A stretch of 64,000 nucleotides of DNA from Streptomyces sp. WAC05374 (lineage in GTDB: Bacteria > Actinomycetota > Actinomycetes > Streptomycetales > Streptomycetaceae): NCBI RefSeq assembly GCF_004353505.1, contig NZ_SMNQ01000002.1, forward strand, positions 496,001 to 560,000, read 5' to 3'. The translations under genes were made by a program, and so were the position numbers. Below the pieces are notes generated by a model. It had not been told where the DNA came from. It ran no database searches and saw only the letters and a program-made list of their open reading frames with translations. Positions 1-10,938 of the stretch are shown here, piece by piece; within the stretch, counting starts at the first letter, position 1; every line of letters starts with the position of its first letter.

Positions 1-3000
1 GCAGCAGGTCGCTGCCCGCCTGGGAGAGCGCCGGGCCCTGGGAGAGCGCGGCGGTCGCCATGGCGAGGACCTGCATCCTGGCCCGGTCGCCGGGGGACGT
101 GGCCGCCGGGAGCTTGAAGGCGAGCGCGTCGTACAGGGTCTCGTTGTCGTGGGCGTCCGCGTAGGCGAGGGCGTCGCCGGGGGCGGCGGCGTAGCCGGCG
201 GGGGCGCCGTTGTAGTCGACCTGGGAGCCCTTGACCTTCTTCCCCGAGGTGTCGGTGAAGGTGTAGTTGGCGAGGTTGCCGGACAGGCCGACCTTGATCA
301 GGTCCTGATAGTGCAGGAGGCGGGCCTTCTGCTCGGCCGGCGTGCCGTTCGCCTTCGAGGTGTTGGGGTCGGTGAACAGGCCGGAGGCGAAGCCCTGGAC
401 GCCGGGGTCGGCGTCGAAGGGGCCGCCGCCGCGGACGGCGTCGCGCGCCCGGTCGGAGAAGGTCGCGATGCCGGTGCCGGCCATGTTCTGCTGGGTGGCC
501 TGGACGAACCGGGCGTCGTTGGCGATCTCGCCGAAGTTCCAGCCCTCCCCGTACAGGATGATCTTCTTGCCGTCGACCCCGTCCTTCTCGACGGTGAGCG
601 CGTCGAGGGCCTTCCTGACCGCGAGCATGTTGGCCTTGGGGTGGTGGCCCATCAGGTCGAAGCGGAAGCCGTCGACCTTGTACTCCTTGGCCCAGGTGAC
701 GACCGAGTCGACGACGAGCTTGCCCATCATCGTGTTCTCGGGCGCGGTGTTGGCGCAGCAGGTGGAGGTGGCGACGGTGCCGTCGGCCATCAGCCGCTGG
801 TAGTAGCCGGGCACGATCCTGTCGAGGACCGACTTGTCGGCCTGGCCGCTGGCCACGGTGTGGTTGTAGACCACGTCCATGACCGTGCGCAGCCCGGCCT
901 TGTTCAGGCCCTGCACCATCTGCCGGAACTCGACCGTGCGGCGGGTGCCGTCCGGGTCGGAGGCGTAGGAGCCCTCGGGGACGGTGTAGTGCAGCGGGTC
1001 GTAGCCCCAGTTGAACGCGTCCTTGGCGGCGGCCCTGGACACGCACGCCTGCTGCTCGTCGGAGTCGGGGGCGTACGCCTTCAGGTCGCAGTCGGGGGTG
1101 GCCTGGCCGGACTTCTTCTCGGGGATGGTGCCGATGTCGAAGACGGGCAGCAGGTGGACGTACGAGGTGCCGCTGCCGGCCAGCTTCCTCAGGTGCTTCA
1201 TGCCGTCCGACGTGGTGTCGGTGAAGGCGAGGTAGCCGCCGGGGTGCTTCGAGGTGCGGTCGGCGACGGAGAAGTCCCGGACGTGCAGTTCCTGGATCTG
1301 GGCGTCCCGCAGCGGGGTGGCGGCGGGCTTCCTCAGCGTGCTCCAGCCCGCCGGGGCGAGCTTCGGGTCGGTGAGGTCGGTGACCAGGCTGTGGACGGAG
1401 TCGGCGGTCAGGGCGGTGGAGTAGGGGTCGGTGACCTTGTTGGTGACGACCTTCTGGACGGTGGGCGCCCAGACCTTCACCTCGTAGCGGTACGGCTTGT
1501 TCTTCCAGCTCCTGTTGCCGGTGACGGACCAGACGCCGGTGGCCGCGTCGCGCTTCATCGCCACACGCCGGCCGTCGAGTTCGAGGGCGACGTTCTGGGC
1601 GGTGGGTGCCCAGACGGAGAGGGTGGGCGTGCCCTTGCGGAAGACCGGGCCGAGCGCCCTGGCCTGCGCCTTGGTGCCGTACAGGTCGTCGAGGACGCCC
1701 GGGATCTGGACGCCGGTCGCGGCGAGCAGGGCGCCGCTGGGGGCGCGGTGGGTGGCGATGAGCTGGCCGCGCAGGGCGTCACGGACCCGGTCGCGGTCGC
1801 GCGGGTCGAGGGTGAAGGCCGGGTATGCCTCGAGGTGCGGGTACTTCGCCTTCTGGGCGTCGGTGAGGGCTGCGGGGTTCAGGCGCAGCCAGCGGCCCTC
1901 GTCGGACAGGGCGCCGCCGGGGGCGGTGATGCCGCCGTCGCGCGCGTACACGAGCTGGGTGCTGGTGCCCGGGGCGGGCTTGACCTTCCAGACGACGGTG
2001 TCGGCGTCGATCCACTGGGCCTCGGCCTTGGTGAGGTCGAGGGCGGGTGCGGCGCCCGTGGTGGGCAGCAGGTAGCCGGTGTCGCCGGTGAGGAGCCAGA
2101 CCTCCTTGCCGTACGTGCCGAAGTCGAGGGACCGGTCGGCGGGGATGTCCTTCTCGTCGCCCTTGTGGACGATGTAGCTCAGGGAGGTGGCCCCGGGCGC
2201 GAGCGGGACCTCGAAGGTGAGGCCGAAGGCGTCCTTCTTCACCGGCTGGAGCGGCTTGGACCAGTCGGTGGGGGTGGCGGCGCCGGTCCAGGTGTGCAGG
2301 CCCCAGCCGTCGTAGTTCCCGTCGGGGCGGTGGTAGTGGATGACGGCCTTGCCCGGGTCCTGCGGCGGGTAGGCGCCGTCGGGGGCCTTGTTCTGCTGGC
2401 CGTCCGCACCCTGCTTGATCCAGACCTCGCCGGTGGCGGAGAGGTCCAGCGTGCGCTGCGGGCCGTCGGCGGTGCCGTTCTTCTCGACGGTGTACGGGAC
2501 CGACGCCGTGCCGTCCTCCAGCTTGACCCAGGCGAAGGCGCCGTACGCGTCACGGCCGGTGAACGCGGCGGTGGTGGCGCCCGTCCGGAGCTGCCAGCCG
2601 TCGTAGTCGCCGTCGGGGCGCTGGTAGTGGACGACGGCGTAGTCGCGGTCGACGGCGCTGGGCTTGCCGGGCTCGGGCGCCTGACCGGCGGTCGTGGTGG
2701 CGAGGGCGCTCGCGGTGCGGCCGGTGCTGTCGACGACGACGGCCTTGTACCGCAGGGGCGTCCCCGCGGGGGCGGTGACGGTGTGCGTCACCTTGTAGGG
2801 GGCGTGGTCGGCGGAGCCGAGCGTCTGCCACCTGCCGTTGCCGGTCTGGGCGGCGAAGACGACGCGGTTCAGCCCGCCGCCGTCGACGTCCGCGGTGATC
2901 TCGACGGTGCCGGTGGCTCCGGCGGCCGGGGCCCTGAGCGCGATGGTGGGCGCGGTCGCCGGGGCGGGGACGGGCTTCGCCGCCTTGAGGACCACGGCGG

Positions 3001-4834
3001 AGAGGGCGGGGACGGTCACCTTCAGCGTGTCGCCGCTGCTGGTGACGGTGCCCGTGCCGCCGTACAGGTGGGTGAAGGCCGTGTCCGGGGAGTCGGTGGC
3101 GAGCTCCACGGTCTTCGGGGCGGTGGCGTTGTTGACGGCGACGACGTACTCGGTGCGCGCCTTGGTCTCCGTGCCGGAGAAGCGGGACAAGGCGTAGACG
3201 CCCTGGCCGGTGTCGGCGTGGCGCTCGGTCTGGACGCCGTCGCGGAGGGCCGGGTGGGCCTTGGTCAGCCGCGACAGGGCGGCGATGGAGCGGTAGAGGG
3301 GGTGGCCGGTGTCGTACGCGTCGGTGGCGTGCGTGCGGTCGGTGCCGAGCTGGTCGTCGTCGAGGTAGTCGGCGGTCTTCGAGGCGAACAGCGTCTGGCG
3401 GGCGTCCTTGTCGCCCCCGGCGCCGGTGAAGCCCTGCTCGTCGCCGTAGTAGACGACCGGGTTGCCGCGGGTGAGGAACATCAGCTCGTTGGCGAGCCGG
3501 TAGCGCTTGAGGAGTTCCTCGTCGCCGGCCTGGGCGTTGTCCTGCTTCAGGAAGGTGCCGAAGCGGCCCATGTCGTGGTTGCCGAGGAAGGGCACCGACT
3601 CGTAGGCGTTGGCCTTGTCGGTGGTGTAGCGGTAGTCCTGGGCGAACAGCTCGGAGAGCTTGCCGGCCGGGCCGCCCTGGGAGGCGTACCGGCGGGCGGC
3701 GTCCTGGAAGGGGAAGTCCAGGGTGGCGTCGAGCCGGCCCCGGGTGACGTAGGGGGCGGTGACGGCGGGGTCGGCGGAGTACACCTCGCCGAACATGAAG
3801 AAGTCGTCCCGGCCGTGCTTGGCGGCGTACGCGTCGAGTGCGGTCGCCCACTGCGTCCAGAACTCGGTGTTGACGTGCTTGACCGTGTCGATGCGGAAGC
3901 CGTCGATGTCGAAGTCGCGCACCCAGCGCTGGTAGATCTTCTCCATGCCCTCGACGACCTCGGGGCGCTCGGTCCACAGGTCGTCCAGGCCCACGAAGTC
4001 CCCGTGGGCCGAGGACTCACCGGCGAAGGTCGAGTCGCCCCGGTTGTGGTACATCGTGGGGTCGTTGAGCCAGGCGGGGACCTTGAGGTTCTTCTTGGCG
4101 TCGGGGACGACCGGGGTGCGCGGGAAGGAGTCGCGGTCGGTCTTCGGGAACGCCTTGGTGCCGTCGGCGTAGTCGGCGTCGTCGAACGGAACGCCGTCCT
4201 TCGTGAGGTACGGGAAGGCGCCCTTGGAGAGGTAGGAGTACGACTTCTCCTTGTAGTCGACGACGTCGGCGGTGTGGTTGGTGATGACGTCGAAGAAGAC
4301 CTTCATGCCCTTGGCGTGGGCCTTGTCGATGAGCCTCTCCAGGTCGGCGTTGGTGCCGAAGTGGGGGTCGACCTGGGTGAAGTCGGTGATCCAGTAGCCG
4401 TGGTAGCCGGCCGACGCGTCCTTGCCCTCGCCCTGGACGGGCTGGTTCTTGAAGATCGGCGCCATCCAGATGGCGGTGGTCCCGAGGCCCTTGATGTAGT
4501 CGAGCCTCTCGGTCAGCCCCTTGAGGTCGCCGCCCTGGTAGAAGCCCTTGTCGGTGGGGTCGTAGCCGGTGGCCGAGCGGGACCCGGTCAGTCCGCCGCG
4601 GTCGTTGCCGGGGTCGCCGTTGGCGAACCGGTCCGGCAGCACGAAGTAGAACTGCTCGCGGGTGAGGTCGTGGCGGGCGGGTGCGGCCGCGAGGGCCTTG
4701 TCGGAGGGCGGGGCGGGGGGTGACGCGGCGGTCGCCGGCAGGGCCGGGACCAGTGCCGCGACGGTCGCCGCCGCGAGGGCGGCCGCGGTTCTGCGCGGCA
4801 CGCGCGTGTGCGGCAGGGATCGGGGGCGTATCAA
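1..4834 (-). CDS. pulA: Secreted pullulanase-type alpha-1,6-glucosidase with two GH13 domains (3' end cut by window)
   Basis: This is an extracellular starch/glycogen/pullulan debranching enzyme. The 1611 codons in the window open with a TTG start that has a GAGGAG ribosome site about 8 bases upstream, then an Arg-rich, Ala/Leu-rich signal peptide. The first GH13 domain shows [16 protein letters not shown] (~residue 311), FGEVYS (~348) and GNHDMGRF (~421). A middle block of carbohydrate-binding-like beta modules (WGLHTW..., ~750-860) follows. A second, pullulanase-type GH13 domain shows YNHTVASG (~1323), [10 protein letters not shown] (~1387), YGEGWNFGE (~1428) and DAHDNETL (~1559). Fused amylase-pullulanases of Streptomyces usually run to about 1,750-1,800 residues, so roughly 150-200 residues lie beyond position 1. 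It sits 88 bases downstream of the secreted amylase on the same strand and probably shares maltose control. Confidence 0.93.
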   Translation of the reverse strand, partial: MIRPRSLPHTRVPRRTAAALAAATVAALVPALPATAASPPAPPSDKALAAAPARHDLTREQFYFVLPDRFANGDPGNDRGGLTGSRSATGYDPTDKGFYQGGDLKGLTERLDYIKGLGTTAIWMAPIFKNQPVQGEGKDASAGYHGYWITDFTQVDPHFGTNADLERLIDKAHAKGMKVFFDVITNHTADVVDYKEKSYSYLSKGAFPYLTKDGVPFDDADYADGTKAFPKTDRDSFPRTPVVPDAKKNLKVPAWLNDPTMYHNRGDSTFAGESSAHGDFVGLDDLWTERPEVVEGMEKIYQRWVRDFDIDGFRIDTVKHVNTEFWTQWATALDAYAAKHGRDDFFMFGEVYSADPAVTAPYVTRGRLDATLDFPFQDAARRYASQGGPAGKLSELFAQDYRYTTDKANAYESVPFLGNHDMGRFGTFLKQDNAQAGDEELLKRYRLANELMFLTRGNPVVYYGDEQGFTGAGGDKDARQTLFASKTADYLDDDQLGTDRTHATDAYDTGHPLYRSIAALSRLTKAHPALRDGVQTERHADTGQGVYALSRFSGTETKARTEYVVAVNNATAPKTVELATDSPDTAFTHLYGGTGTVTSSGDTLKVTVPALSAVVLKAAKPVPAPATAPTIALRAPAAGATGTVEITADVDGGGLNRVVFAAQTGNGRWQTLGSADHAPYKVTHTVTAPAGTPLRYKAVVVDSTGRTASALATTTAGQAPEPGKPSAVDRDYAVVHYQRPDGDYDGWQLRTGATTAAFTGRDAYGAFAWVKLEDGTASVPYTVEKNGTADGPQRTLDLSATGEVWIKQGADGQQNKAPDGAYPPQDPGKAVIHYHRPDGNYDGWGLHTWTGAATPTDWSKPLQPVKKDAFGLTFEVPLAPGATSLSYIVHKGDEKDIPADRSLDFGTYGKEVWLLTGDTGYLLPTTGAAPALDLTKAEAQWIDADTVVWKVKPAPGTSTQLVYARDGGITAPGGALSDEGRWLRLNPAALTDAQKAKYPHLEAYPAFTLDPRDRDRVRDALRGQLIATHRAPSGALLAATGVQIPGVLDDLYGTKAQARALGPVFRKGTPTLSVWAPTAQNVALELDGRRVAMKRDAATGVWSVTGNRSWKNKPYRYEVKVWAPTVQKVVTNKVTDPYSTALTADSVHSLVTDLTDPKLAPAGWSTLRKPAATPLRDAQIQELHVRDFSVADRTSKHPGGYLAFTDTTSDGMKHLRKLAGSGTSYVHLLPVFDIGTIPEKKSGQATPDCDLKAYAPDSDEQQACVSRAAAKDAFNWGYDPLHYTVPEGSYASDPDGTRRTVEFRQMVQGLNKAGLRTVMDVVYNHTVASGQADKSVLDRIVPGYYQRLMADGTVATSTCCANTAPENTMMGKLVVDSVVTWAKEYKVDGFRFDLMGHHPKANMLAVRKALDALTVEKDGVDGKKIILYGEGWNFGEIANDARFVQATQQNMAGTGIATFSDRARDAVRGGGPFDADPGVQGFASGLFTDPNTSKANGTPAEQKARLLHYQDLIKVGLSGNLANYTFTDTSGKKVKGSQVDYNGAPAGYAAAPGDALAYADAHDNETLYDALAFKLPAATSPGDRARMQVLAMATAALSQGPALSQAGSDLL

Positions 4835-4922
4835 GGCCGGATCTCCTCGAAGAGGGTGCGTACGACGGGGTGCGTGCCGCCCCGCGCCCGGGAGGGGCAC
4901 GGGGCGGTGGGTCGAGCGCCCG

Positions 4923-6629
4923 TCAGGGGCGCCAGGTGTCGTTCAGGGTGACCTTCCCGGAGGCCGGGACGGTGGCCGTGCGGTCGGCGCCGGACTCCCA
5001 CGTGACGTTCCCCGCGGCGTCCTTGCGCAGGTACTTGTACTGGAAGGACGTACCGGCCGGGAGGTTCACGTCGAGCTTCCAGACGGGGTACGCGGCCGGG
5101 TCCAGCTTCAGTGCGCCGGCGGGGTTCCAGTTGCCGAGGGCGGGCTGGTTCCCGGTGACGTAGATGTTCTGGCCGGGGACGGTGGTGGCGTTGACGGCGA
5201 ACGACGCGCCGGTGGTGGTGGCGGGCGGCGGGGTGGTGGACCCCGCGCCGCACGTGCGCGCCCCGGCGTGCAGCGCGACGGCGGTGCCCGCCCCGAGCGT
5301 GGCCGTGAACTGGCCGCTGCCGTTGACGGTGACCGGCCGGTTGTTCTGGACGTCGCAGTAGTCACCGGCGGGCAGGGACGTCTGGAACGTCCGGGTGAGG
5401 GCGGACGTCTCGTGGTTGATGGCCACGTACGCCTTGGTGCCGCGGCCGAAGGCGATCTGGTCGCCGCCGTTGTCCCACCAGTTCGTGACGCCCTGACCGC
5501 GGGCCACGTTCCGGAGGGCGACCATGGAGGCGATCTCGCGCCAGGCGTGCTGGCACTTCCAGCCGTCGCTGTAGCAGGCGCTCACGTTCCCGCCGCTGGG
5601 CGGGCCGGCGTCCTTGTCGGTCCACTCGTAGCCGGAGTGGACGTCCGGGGCGCCGTACGGCCAGGCCAGCATGAAGACGTTGGCGAGGGTGTAGGCGGAG
5701 CCGTTCTTGTAGTTCAGCGTGTCGCCGCCGCGCTCGGTGTCGTGGTTGTCGACGAAGACGCCGGACTTGCCGGACTCCATGTGGCCCCAGGCCTCGCCGA
5801 AGTTCTTCAGGTACGCGAGGTTCTCGCCGAGGAAGACGCGCTTGAGGTCGCGGGCGTAGCGGAACTCCTGGACGTCGCCGTTGCCGAGGTACTCGCTGGG
5901 CGAGACCGCCTCGCCGGCGCCGTGGATCGCCTCCTGCTTCCAGTAGACGCCCGGGTTGGTGAGCTTGGCCTTGATGGCGGCCAGGTCGCCGGCCGGCATG
6001 TGCTTGGCGGCGTCGATGCGGAAGCCGTCGACGCCGAGCGACAGCAGGTCGTTCATATAGCCGGCGATCTTGGTGCGGACGTACTCCTCGCCGGTGTCGA
6101 GGTCGGCGAGCCCGACGAGTTCGCAGTTCTGGACGTTGCCCCGGTCCTGGTAGTTGGTGATCTGGGCCGTGCAGTCGTCCATGTCGGGCGCGGAGTACAG
6201 GCCGGGATAGCCGTACTTGGTGTACGCCGAGCCGCCGGTGCCGGTGCCGTTGCCCGCCGCCATGTGGTTGATGACGGTGTCGGCCACGACCTTGACGCCG
6301 GCGCCGTGGCAGGTGTCGACCATGCTCTTGAAGGCCGCCCGGTCACCGAGCCGGCCGGCTATCCGGTAGCTGACGGGCTGGTACGAGGTCCACCACTGGG
6401 CGCCCTGGATGTGCTCCTGGGGCGGCGAGACCTGGACGTAGCCGTACCCGGCCGGGCCGAGGGTGTCGGTGCACGCCCTGGCCACCGAGGCGAAGGTCCA
6501 CTCGAACATCACGGCCGTGACGTCCTTGTCGCCGGGCGGGGCGGCAGCGGCCGGGGTGGGGGGCGCCGTGACGGCCACAGCGGCTCCCGCCACGAGGGCG
6601 AGCGCGGCGGCCACGGTCTTTCTGGCCAT
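4923..6629 (-). CDS. Secreted alpha-amylase (GH13) with C-terminal CBM20 starch-binding domain
   Basis: An endo-acting extracellular alpha-amylase of 568 residues. The ATG at 6629 has AGGAGGAA just upstream and opens a signal peptide ([16 protein letters not shown]..., cleavage probably after AAAA around residue 31). Catalytic GH13 motifs are visible: [17 protein letters not shown] (nucleophile Asp near residue 204), KQEAIHG (acid/base Glu near 235) and [11 protein letters not shown] (near 295). A Thr/Pro-rich linker ([10 protein letters not shown]) leads to a CBM20 domain from about residue 475, with the typical [16 protein letters not shown] and FQYKYLRKD segments. Length and layout match Streptomyces alpha-amylases. 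CTTGCAG-type operator sites upstream suggest MalR control. Confidence 0.95.
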   Translation of the reverse strand: MARKTVAAALALVAGAAVAVTAPPTPAAAAPPGDKDVTAVMFEWTFASVARACTDTLGPAGYGYVQVSPPQEHIQGAQWWTSYQPVSYRIAGRLGDRAAFKSMVDTCHGAGVKVVADTVINHMAAGNGTGTGGSAYTKYGYPGLYSAPDMDDCTAQITNYQDRGNVQNCELVGLADLDTGEEYVRTKIAGYMNDLLSLGVDGFRIDAAKHMPAGDLAAIKAKLTNPGVYWKQEAIHGAGEAVSPSEYLGNGDVQEFRYARDLKRVFLGENLAYLKNFGEAWGHMESGKSGVFVDNHDTERGGDTLNYKNGSAYTLANVFMLAWPYGAPDVHSGYEWTDKDAGPPSGGNVSACYSDGWKCQHAWREIASMVALRNVARGQGVTNWWDNGGDQIAFGRGTKAYVAINHETSALTRTFQTSLPAGDYCDVQNNRPVTVNGSGQFTATLGAGTAVALHAGARTCGAGSTTPPPATTTGASFAVNATTVPGQNIYVTGNQPALGNWNPAGALKLDPAAYPVWKLDVNLPAGTSFQYKYLRKDAAGNVTWESGADRTATVPASGKVTLNDTWRP

Positions 6630-6717
6630 GGTTCCTCCTGGGGAATGGGAGGTGCGGATTGCGACGGTGCAGCCTCGTACGGCAACGCGCCATGCCCGCA
6701 AGGCCCTGATGAAGCTT

Positions 6718-6728
6718 CTTGCTGCAAG
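6718..6728. promoter_or_regulatory. CTTGC-T-GCAAG palindrome in the amylase promoter region
   Basis: CTTGCTGCAAG lies about 90 bases upstream of the amylase start and is followed by further GCAGCAACAG half-sites. It shares the CTTGCAG/CTGCAAG half-site with the other sites in this locus. This heptamer is, as I recall, the motif reported for Streptomyces MalR. Its role as a repressor site is inferred. Confidence 0.5.
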
Positions 6729-6832
6729 ACAGCAGCAACAGTTTTCGGTCGTGACCGTACGAGCCCCCAGGGGCGGGGTCAACCCTTTGGACACACGCGG
6801 TTCACGTGACGGAAACGGGACCTGTTCACGGG

Positions 6833-6860
6833 CTGCAAGTCCTTTCGCAAGACCTTGCAG
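6833..6860. promoter_or_regulatory. MalR-type operator: CTGCAAG ... CTTGCAG inverted pair
   Basis: CTGCAAG at 6833-6839 and CTTGCAG at 6854-6860 flank a 14-base spacer containing TTTCGCAAG. A near-identical element with a 13-base spacer lies at 13503-13529, upstream of the second alpha-glucosidase. The shared spacer core (TTTCG[CT]AA) argues for one regulator acting on both promoters. Confidence 0.6.
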
Positions 6861-7187
6861 TGGTGCTACGTTCAACGACGACTCCGGTCCGGTCGGCCGA
6901 GGGTCCCCGTACCCCGGGGCTCCACGCGCCCGGCCGGCCGGGCCGGTCACCCGACGGCGGCCGGCGCCGTCACGAGCCGGGAGGCCCGGGGCCGACGAAG
7001 ACCCCGCCGCGCCCGATCACGGGCAGGCCCCGGGCCCCCTCACCCGCCACCCGCACAGGGCGGTCGCACCCACGAGACCGCGAGGCGGAAGACCACCCGC
7101 ACAAAGGCGGTGGAGCCCCACCCGCGTCCGACGGTGGAACCAGCCGCCACCGCACCGCGAGCGGAACCCCACCCGGCCCCGCGCCCG

Positions 7188-8288
7188 CTACCTGCGCTGG
7201 GCGGTCGACCCCCGCACCACCAGCTCCGGCTGGAAGACGAACTCCGTCCTCCCCCAGCTACCGCTGGGAGGCGCCCCCAGCACCGGGTTGCCGTCGATCT
7301 CCTCCAGCAGCGCGTCCACCGCCGCCGTCGCCATCGCCTGCACCGGCTGGCGCACCGTCGTCAGCGGCGGGTCCGTGAACGCGATCAGCGGCGAGTCGTC
7401 GAAGCCGACCACCGACACGTCCCGCGGCACCTCCAGGCCCCGCGCCCGCACCGCCCGTATGGCGCCGAGCGCCATCAGGTCACTGGCGCACACGATTCCC
7501 GTGCAGCCCTGATCCAGCAGCGTCCCCGCCGCCGCGTGCCCGCCCTCGACCCCGAACAGGGTCTGCTGGACGCACGACTCCGCCTCCTCGGCTCCGACGC
7601 CGAGCAGGTCGCGCAGCGCGGCCGTGAACCCCTCGGCCTTCCGCCGCGACGGGACGTACCGGGTGGGGCCGATGGCCAGCCCGATCCGCTCGTGGCCCAG
7701 CTCGACCAGGTGCCGCACGGCCATGCGGGCGGCCGAGCGGTCGTCGGGCGAGACGAAGTGGGCGTCGATGTGTTCGTTGAAGCCGTTGATGAGGACGAAC
7801 GGCACGCCCCGGGCCGCCAGCCGGACGTACCGGGACGGGTCGGCGCTGGTGTCGGCGTGCAGCCCGGACAGGAACACGATGCCGGTGACACCGCGCTCCT
7901 CGAGCTGCTCGACCAGTTCGTCCTCGGTGGCGCCGCCCGGCATCTGGGTGCACAGCACGGGCGTGTAGCCGTGCCCCGCCAGCACCTGCTCGATGACCTG
8001 GGCGAACGCCGGGAAGATGGGGTTGGTGAGCTCGGGGATGACCAGGCCCACCAGGCCCGCGCTGCGCCGCTTGAGCCGTACGGGGCGTTCGTAGCCGAGC
8101 ACGTCGAGGGCGGCCAGCACCCGGGTCCTGGTGGGCCCGGCGACGCCCGCCTTGCCGTTGAGGACCCGGCTGACCGTGGCCTCGCTGACACCGGCCTGCG
8201 CCGCGATGTCCGCGAGCCGCGGGGCGCTCCCTCCTCCGTCGCCCCGCGGCTCGGTCCGCGCGTCGCCGCGCGGCGTCAGGATCGTCAC
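7188..8288 (-). CDS. LacI-family transcriptional regulator, MalR paralogue
   Basis: A 366-residue sugar-responsive repressor. The GTG start at 8288 overlaps the stop of the upstream alpha-glucosidase by four bases (GTGA), so the two are translationally coupled. An extra N-terminal stretch of about 22 residues precedes the HTH (LADIAAQAGVSEATVSRVLN). The effector domain then follows, with the typical GFDDSPLIAFTDPPLTT segment. It is very similar to the MalR at 15385-16455 but has a 9-residue insertion (VLGAPPSGSWGR region) near the C-terminus. By position it should regulate malEFG/aglA or the amylase genes. Its DNA-recognition helix is the same as MalR's, so shared or competing operators are likely (inference). 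Confidence 0.9.
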   Translation of the reverse strand: MTILTPRGDARTEPRGDGGGSAPRLADIAAQAGVSEATVSRVLNGKAGVAGPTRTRVLAALDVLGYERPVRLKRRSAGLVGLVIPELTNPIFPAFAQVIEQVLAGHGYTPVLCTQMPGGATEDELVEQLEERGVTGIVFLSGLHADTSADPSRYVRLAARGVPFVLINGFNEHIDAHFVSPDDRSAARMAVRHLVELGHERIGLAIGPTRYVPSRRKAEGFTAALRDLLGVGAEEAESCVQQTLFGVEGGHAAAGTLLDQGCTGIVCASDLMALGAIRAVRARGLEVPRDVSVVGFDDSPLIAFTDPPLTTVRQPVQAMATAAVDALLEEIDGNPVLGAPPSGSWGRTEFVFQPELVVRGSTAQRR

Positions 8289-9946
8289 ACCGCCCACCAG
8301 ACGGTGGTGTCGGCGGGCAACTCCGCCGTGCCGTCCACGCTGGTGCGCACCCGCTCGCTGGCGAGCAGCATCCGCCCGGGCACCGGTATCCGCACCGGCC
8401 GGCCCGTGGTGTTGGCGTGGCACACGAAGGAGCCCCGCCGGAAGGCCAGCACGCCCTCGGGCGCGTCCAGCCACTCGACCGCCTCGCCCGCGCCCAGCTC
8501 CGGCTGCTCGCGCCGCACGGCCAGCGCGCTGCGGTACAGCTCCAGGGTGGAGCCGGGGTCACCGGTCTGGGCCTCGACGCTCAGGGCGCCCCAGGCCGCC
8601 GGCTGCGGCAGCCAGCTCCCGCCGGTGCCGAAGCCGTACGAGGAGCCCTCGACCGTCCACGGGATCGGCACCCGGCAGCCGTCCCGGAAGCCGTCCTGGC
8701 CGGTCGCCCGGAAGAACGACGGGTCCTGGCGCACCTCGTCGGGCAGGTCCGTGACGTCCGGCAGGCCGAGCTCCTCGCCCTGGTAGACGTAGGCGGAGCC
8801 GGGCAGCGCCAGCATCAGCAGCGTGGCCGCCCGGGCCCGGCGCAGCCCGAGCTCCCGGTCGCCGGGCGTGCGGAGCTGGGTGCCGAGCCCGGCCGGGTTG
8901 GCGAACCGGGTGGCGTGCCGGGTGACGTCGTGGTTGGACAGCACCCAGGTGGTCGGGGCGCCGACGGGGCGCATCGCGGCGAGCGAGGCGTCGATGACCC
9001 GGCGCAGCTCGGCGGCGTCCCAGTAGGTGCCCAGGTACTGGAAGTTGAACGCCTGGTGCATCTCGTCGGGGCGGACGTAGTTCGCGGTGCGCTCGACGGT
9101 GGGGGTCCACGCCTCGGCGACCAGGACGCGCTCCCCGTCGTACTCCTCCAGGACCTTGCGCCAGCTCCGGTAGATCTCGTGGACGCCGTCCTGGTCGAAG
9201 AAGGGCATGACATCGTTTCCGAGCAGCTTGAGCTGGTCGTGGGCGCCGATGTCGGGCAGGCCGGCCGCCTTGACGAGGCCGTGGGCGACGTCGACGCGGA
9301 AGCCGTCGACGCCCATGTCGAGCCAGAAGCGCAGGATGGAGCGGAACTCGTCGCGGACGGCGGGGTGCTCCCAGTTGAAGTCGGGCTGCTCGGGGGCGAA
9401 CAGGTGCAGGTACCACTCGCCGTCCTCGACGCGCGTCCACGCCGGGCCGCCGAAGATGGACTCCCAGTCGTTGGGGGGCTCGGAGCCGTCCGCGCCCTTG
9501 CCGGGGCGGAAGTGGTAGCGCTCGCGCAGCGGTGAGCCGGGGCCCTCGCGCAGCGCGCGCTGGAACCACTCGTGCTGGTCGGACGAGTGGTTGGGCACCA
9601 GGTCGACGATGACGCGCAGGCCCAGTTCGTGGGCCTCGCGGATCAGCGCGTCGGCGTCCAGCAGGCTGCCGAACATGGGGTCGATGGCGCGGTAGTCGGC
9701 GACGTCGTACCCGGCGTCGGCCTGCGGCGAGGCGTAGAAGGGGCTGAGCCAGACGGCGTCGACGCCGAGGTCCTTCAGGTACGGCAGCCGGCTGCGGACG
9801 CCTTCCAGGTCGCCCATGCCGTCGCCGTTGCCGTCGGCGAAGCTGCGCGGATAGACCTGGTAGATCACCGCGTCTCTCCACCAGCCCGTGTGCGTGCCGG
9901 TGGTGCCGGTTGCGGAGGGGGCGGGGGCAGCGAGGTGCTGGGTCAT
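8285..9946 (-). CDS. aglA: Cytoplasmic GH13 alpha-glucosidase (AglA-like)
   Basis: A 553-residue enzyme that hydrolyses imported maltodextrins to glucose. It has no signal peptide. The ATG at 9946 has GGGAAG upstream. The oligo-1,6-glucosidase/alpha-glucosidase layout is clear: WWRDAVIYQVYPRSF near the N-terminus, DLVPNHSSD, GFRVDVAHG (nucleophile near residue 218), VAEAWTP (acid/base near 277) and LSNHDVTRH (near 338), then a C-terminal beta domain. It lies 128 bases downstream of malG on the same strand and overlaps the following lacI gene by four bases. A close paralogue is divergently transcribed at 13605. Confidence 0.94.
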   Translation of the reverse strand: MTQHLAAPAPSATGTTGTHTGWWRDAVIYQVYPRSFADGNGDGMGDLEGVRSRLPYLKDLGVDAVWLSPFYASPQADAGYDVADYRAIDPMFGSLLDADALIREAHELGLRVIVDLVPNHSSDQHEWFQRALREGPGSPLRERYHFRPGKGADGSEPPNDWESIFGGPAWTRVEDGEWYLHLFAPEQPDFNWEHPAVRDEFRSILRFWLDMGVDGFRVDVAHGLVKAAGLPDIGAHDQLKLLGNDVMPFFDQDGVHEIYRSWRKVLEEYDGERVLVAEAWTPTVERTANYVRPDEMHQAFNFQYLGTYWDAAELRRVIDASLAAMRPVGAPTTWVLSNHDVTRHATRFANPAGLGTQLRTPGDRELGLRRARAATLLMLALPGSAYVYQGEELGLPDVTDLPDEVRQDPSFFRATGQDGFRDGCRVPIPWTVEGSSYGFGTGGSWLPQPAAWGALSVEAQTGDPGSTLELYRSALAVRREQPELGAGEAVEWLDAPEGVLAFRRGSFVCHANTTGRPVRIPVPGRMLLASERVRTSVDGTAELPADTTVWWAV

Positions 9947-10074
9947 GTCTTCCCTGGAGTGGAGGAGTGGAGGCGGCGGCCTGCCCCCCGACGTGGGCGT
10001 CGGGCCGGGCCGGCGCGCCGCGGACCGGATACGGAGGTGGGCGGCCGGCGTGGGGGCCGGCCGCCGCGGGCCTC

Positions 10075-10938
10075 CTACGACTTGGTGGCGCCGGCCGTCA
10101 GGCCGGAGACCAGGTGGCGCTGGACGAGGCCGAAGATGACCGCGGCGGGTGCCGCGATCAGCACGGCGGCGGCGGTCAGCGAGCCCCAGTCGGCCGTGTA
10201 CTGGTTGACGAAGGTCTGGAGGCCGCCCGCGAGGGTGAGGTTCTCCTCGCCGGTCATGAACGCTGAGGCGTACGCGACCTCGCCCCAGCCGGTGATGAAG
10301 GTGTAGAACGCGGTGACGGCCAGGCCCGGCTTGGCGAGCGGCATGATCAGCCGCCAGAACGTGCCGAACGGCGTGAGGCCGTCCACCCGGCCCGCCTCGT
10401 CGATCTCGGCCGGGATGCCGTCGAAGTAGCCCTTCATCATCCAGGCGCAGAACGGCACGGCGACGGTGAGGTACGTGATGACCAGGCCGACCGGCTGGTT
10501 CAGCATGCCGAGCGAGGCCAGCAGGTTGTACAGCGGCACGATGAGCACCGCGACCGGGAACATCTGGGTGATCAGCAGCAGCCACATCAGGGGCCGGAGG
10601 CCCGGGAAGCGGAAGCGGCTGACGGCGTAGCCGGTGGTGGCGGAGATGAAGACGCCGATGACGGTGGTGATGCCGACGACGACCAGCGAGTTGCCGAGCC
10701 AGGCCAGGAACTGGGTGTCGGCGATGACGTGGGTGTAGTTGCCGAGGGTGAAGTTCTTGACGACCGAGGTGTCGAACGCGTCGGTCTTCGGCTTGAACGA
10801 GGTGATCACCAGCCACAGCGGCGGGAAGACCGCGACGAGGGTGGCCACCAGCAGTGTCAGGTGCAGGCCCACGGAGGCCAGCGGGGAACGCTCGCCCCGG
10901 GCGCGGACCTTGCGGGTGGGGGTGTGGGTGCTCACCAC
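10075..10938 (-). CDS. malG: Maltodextrin ABC transporter permease MalG
   Basis: A 287-residue inner-membrane permease with six predicted membrane segments. The EAA loop (EIDEAGRVDGLTPFGTFWRL) that docks the MsiK-type ATPase is clear. The start is ambiguous: GTG at 10938 or the adjacent GTG at 10935, which gives a four-base GTGA overlap with the malF stop and a better spacing to GGGAG. No ATPase gene is nearby, as expected for Streptomyces sugar importers that share MsiK. Confidence 0.93.
   Translation of the reverse strand: MVSTHTPTRKVRARGERSPLASVGLHLTLLVATLVAVFPPLWLVITSFKPKTDAFDTSVVKNFTLGNYTHVIADTQFLAWLGNSLVVVGITTVIGVFISATTGYAVSRFRFPGLRPLMWLLLITQMFPVAVLIVPLYNLLASLGMLNQPVGLVITYLTVAVPFCAWMMKGYFDGIPAEIDEAGRVDGLTPFGTFWRLIMPLAKPGLAVTAFYTFITGWGEVAYASAFMTGEENLTLAGGLQTFVNQYTADWGSLTAAAVLIAAPAAVIFGLVQRHLVSGLTAGATKS

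Larger units (their letters stand above)
6630..7187. other. Gene-free interval upstream of the alpha-amylase
   Basis: About 560 bases between the end of the LacI gene and the amylase start. I see no credible gene. The amylase-proximal part holds two operator-like sites (6718-6728 and 6833-6860), reported separately, and presumably the amylase promoter. The rest (about 6880-7187) is very GC-rich with no clear structure. Confidence 0.6.

Noticed and set aside
149..4723. A 1524-codon open frame on the plus strand opposite pullulanase
   Set aside because: Its Gly/Val/Arg-rich product is the usual antisense artefact of GC-rich coding DNA. The minus strand has a signal peptide and all GH13 motifs.
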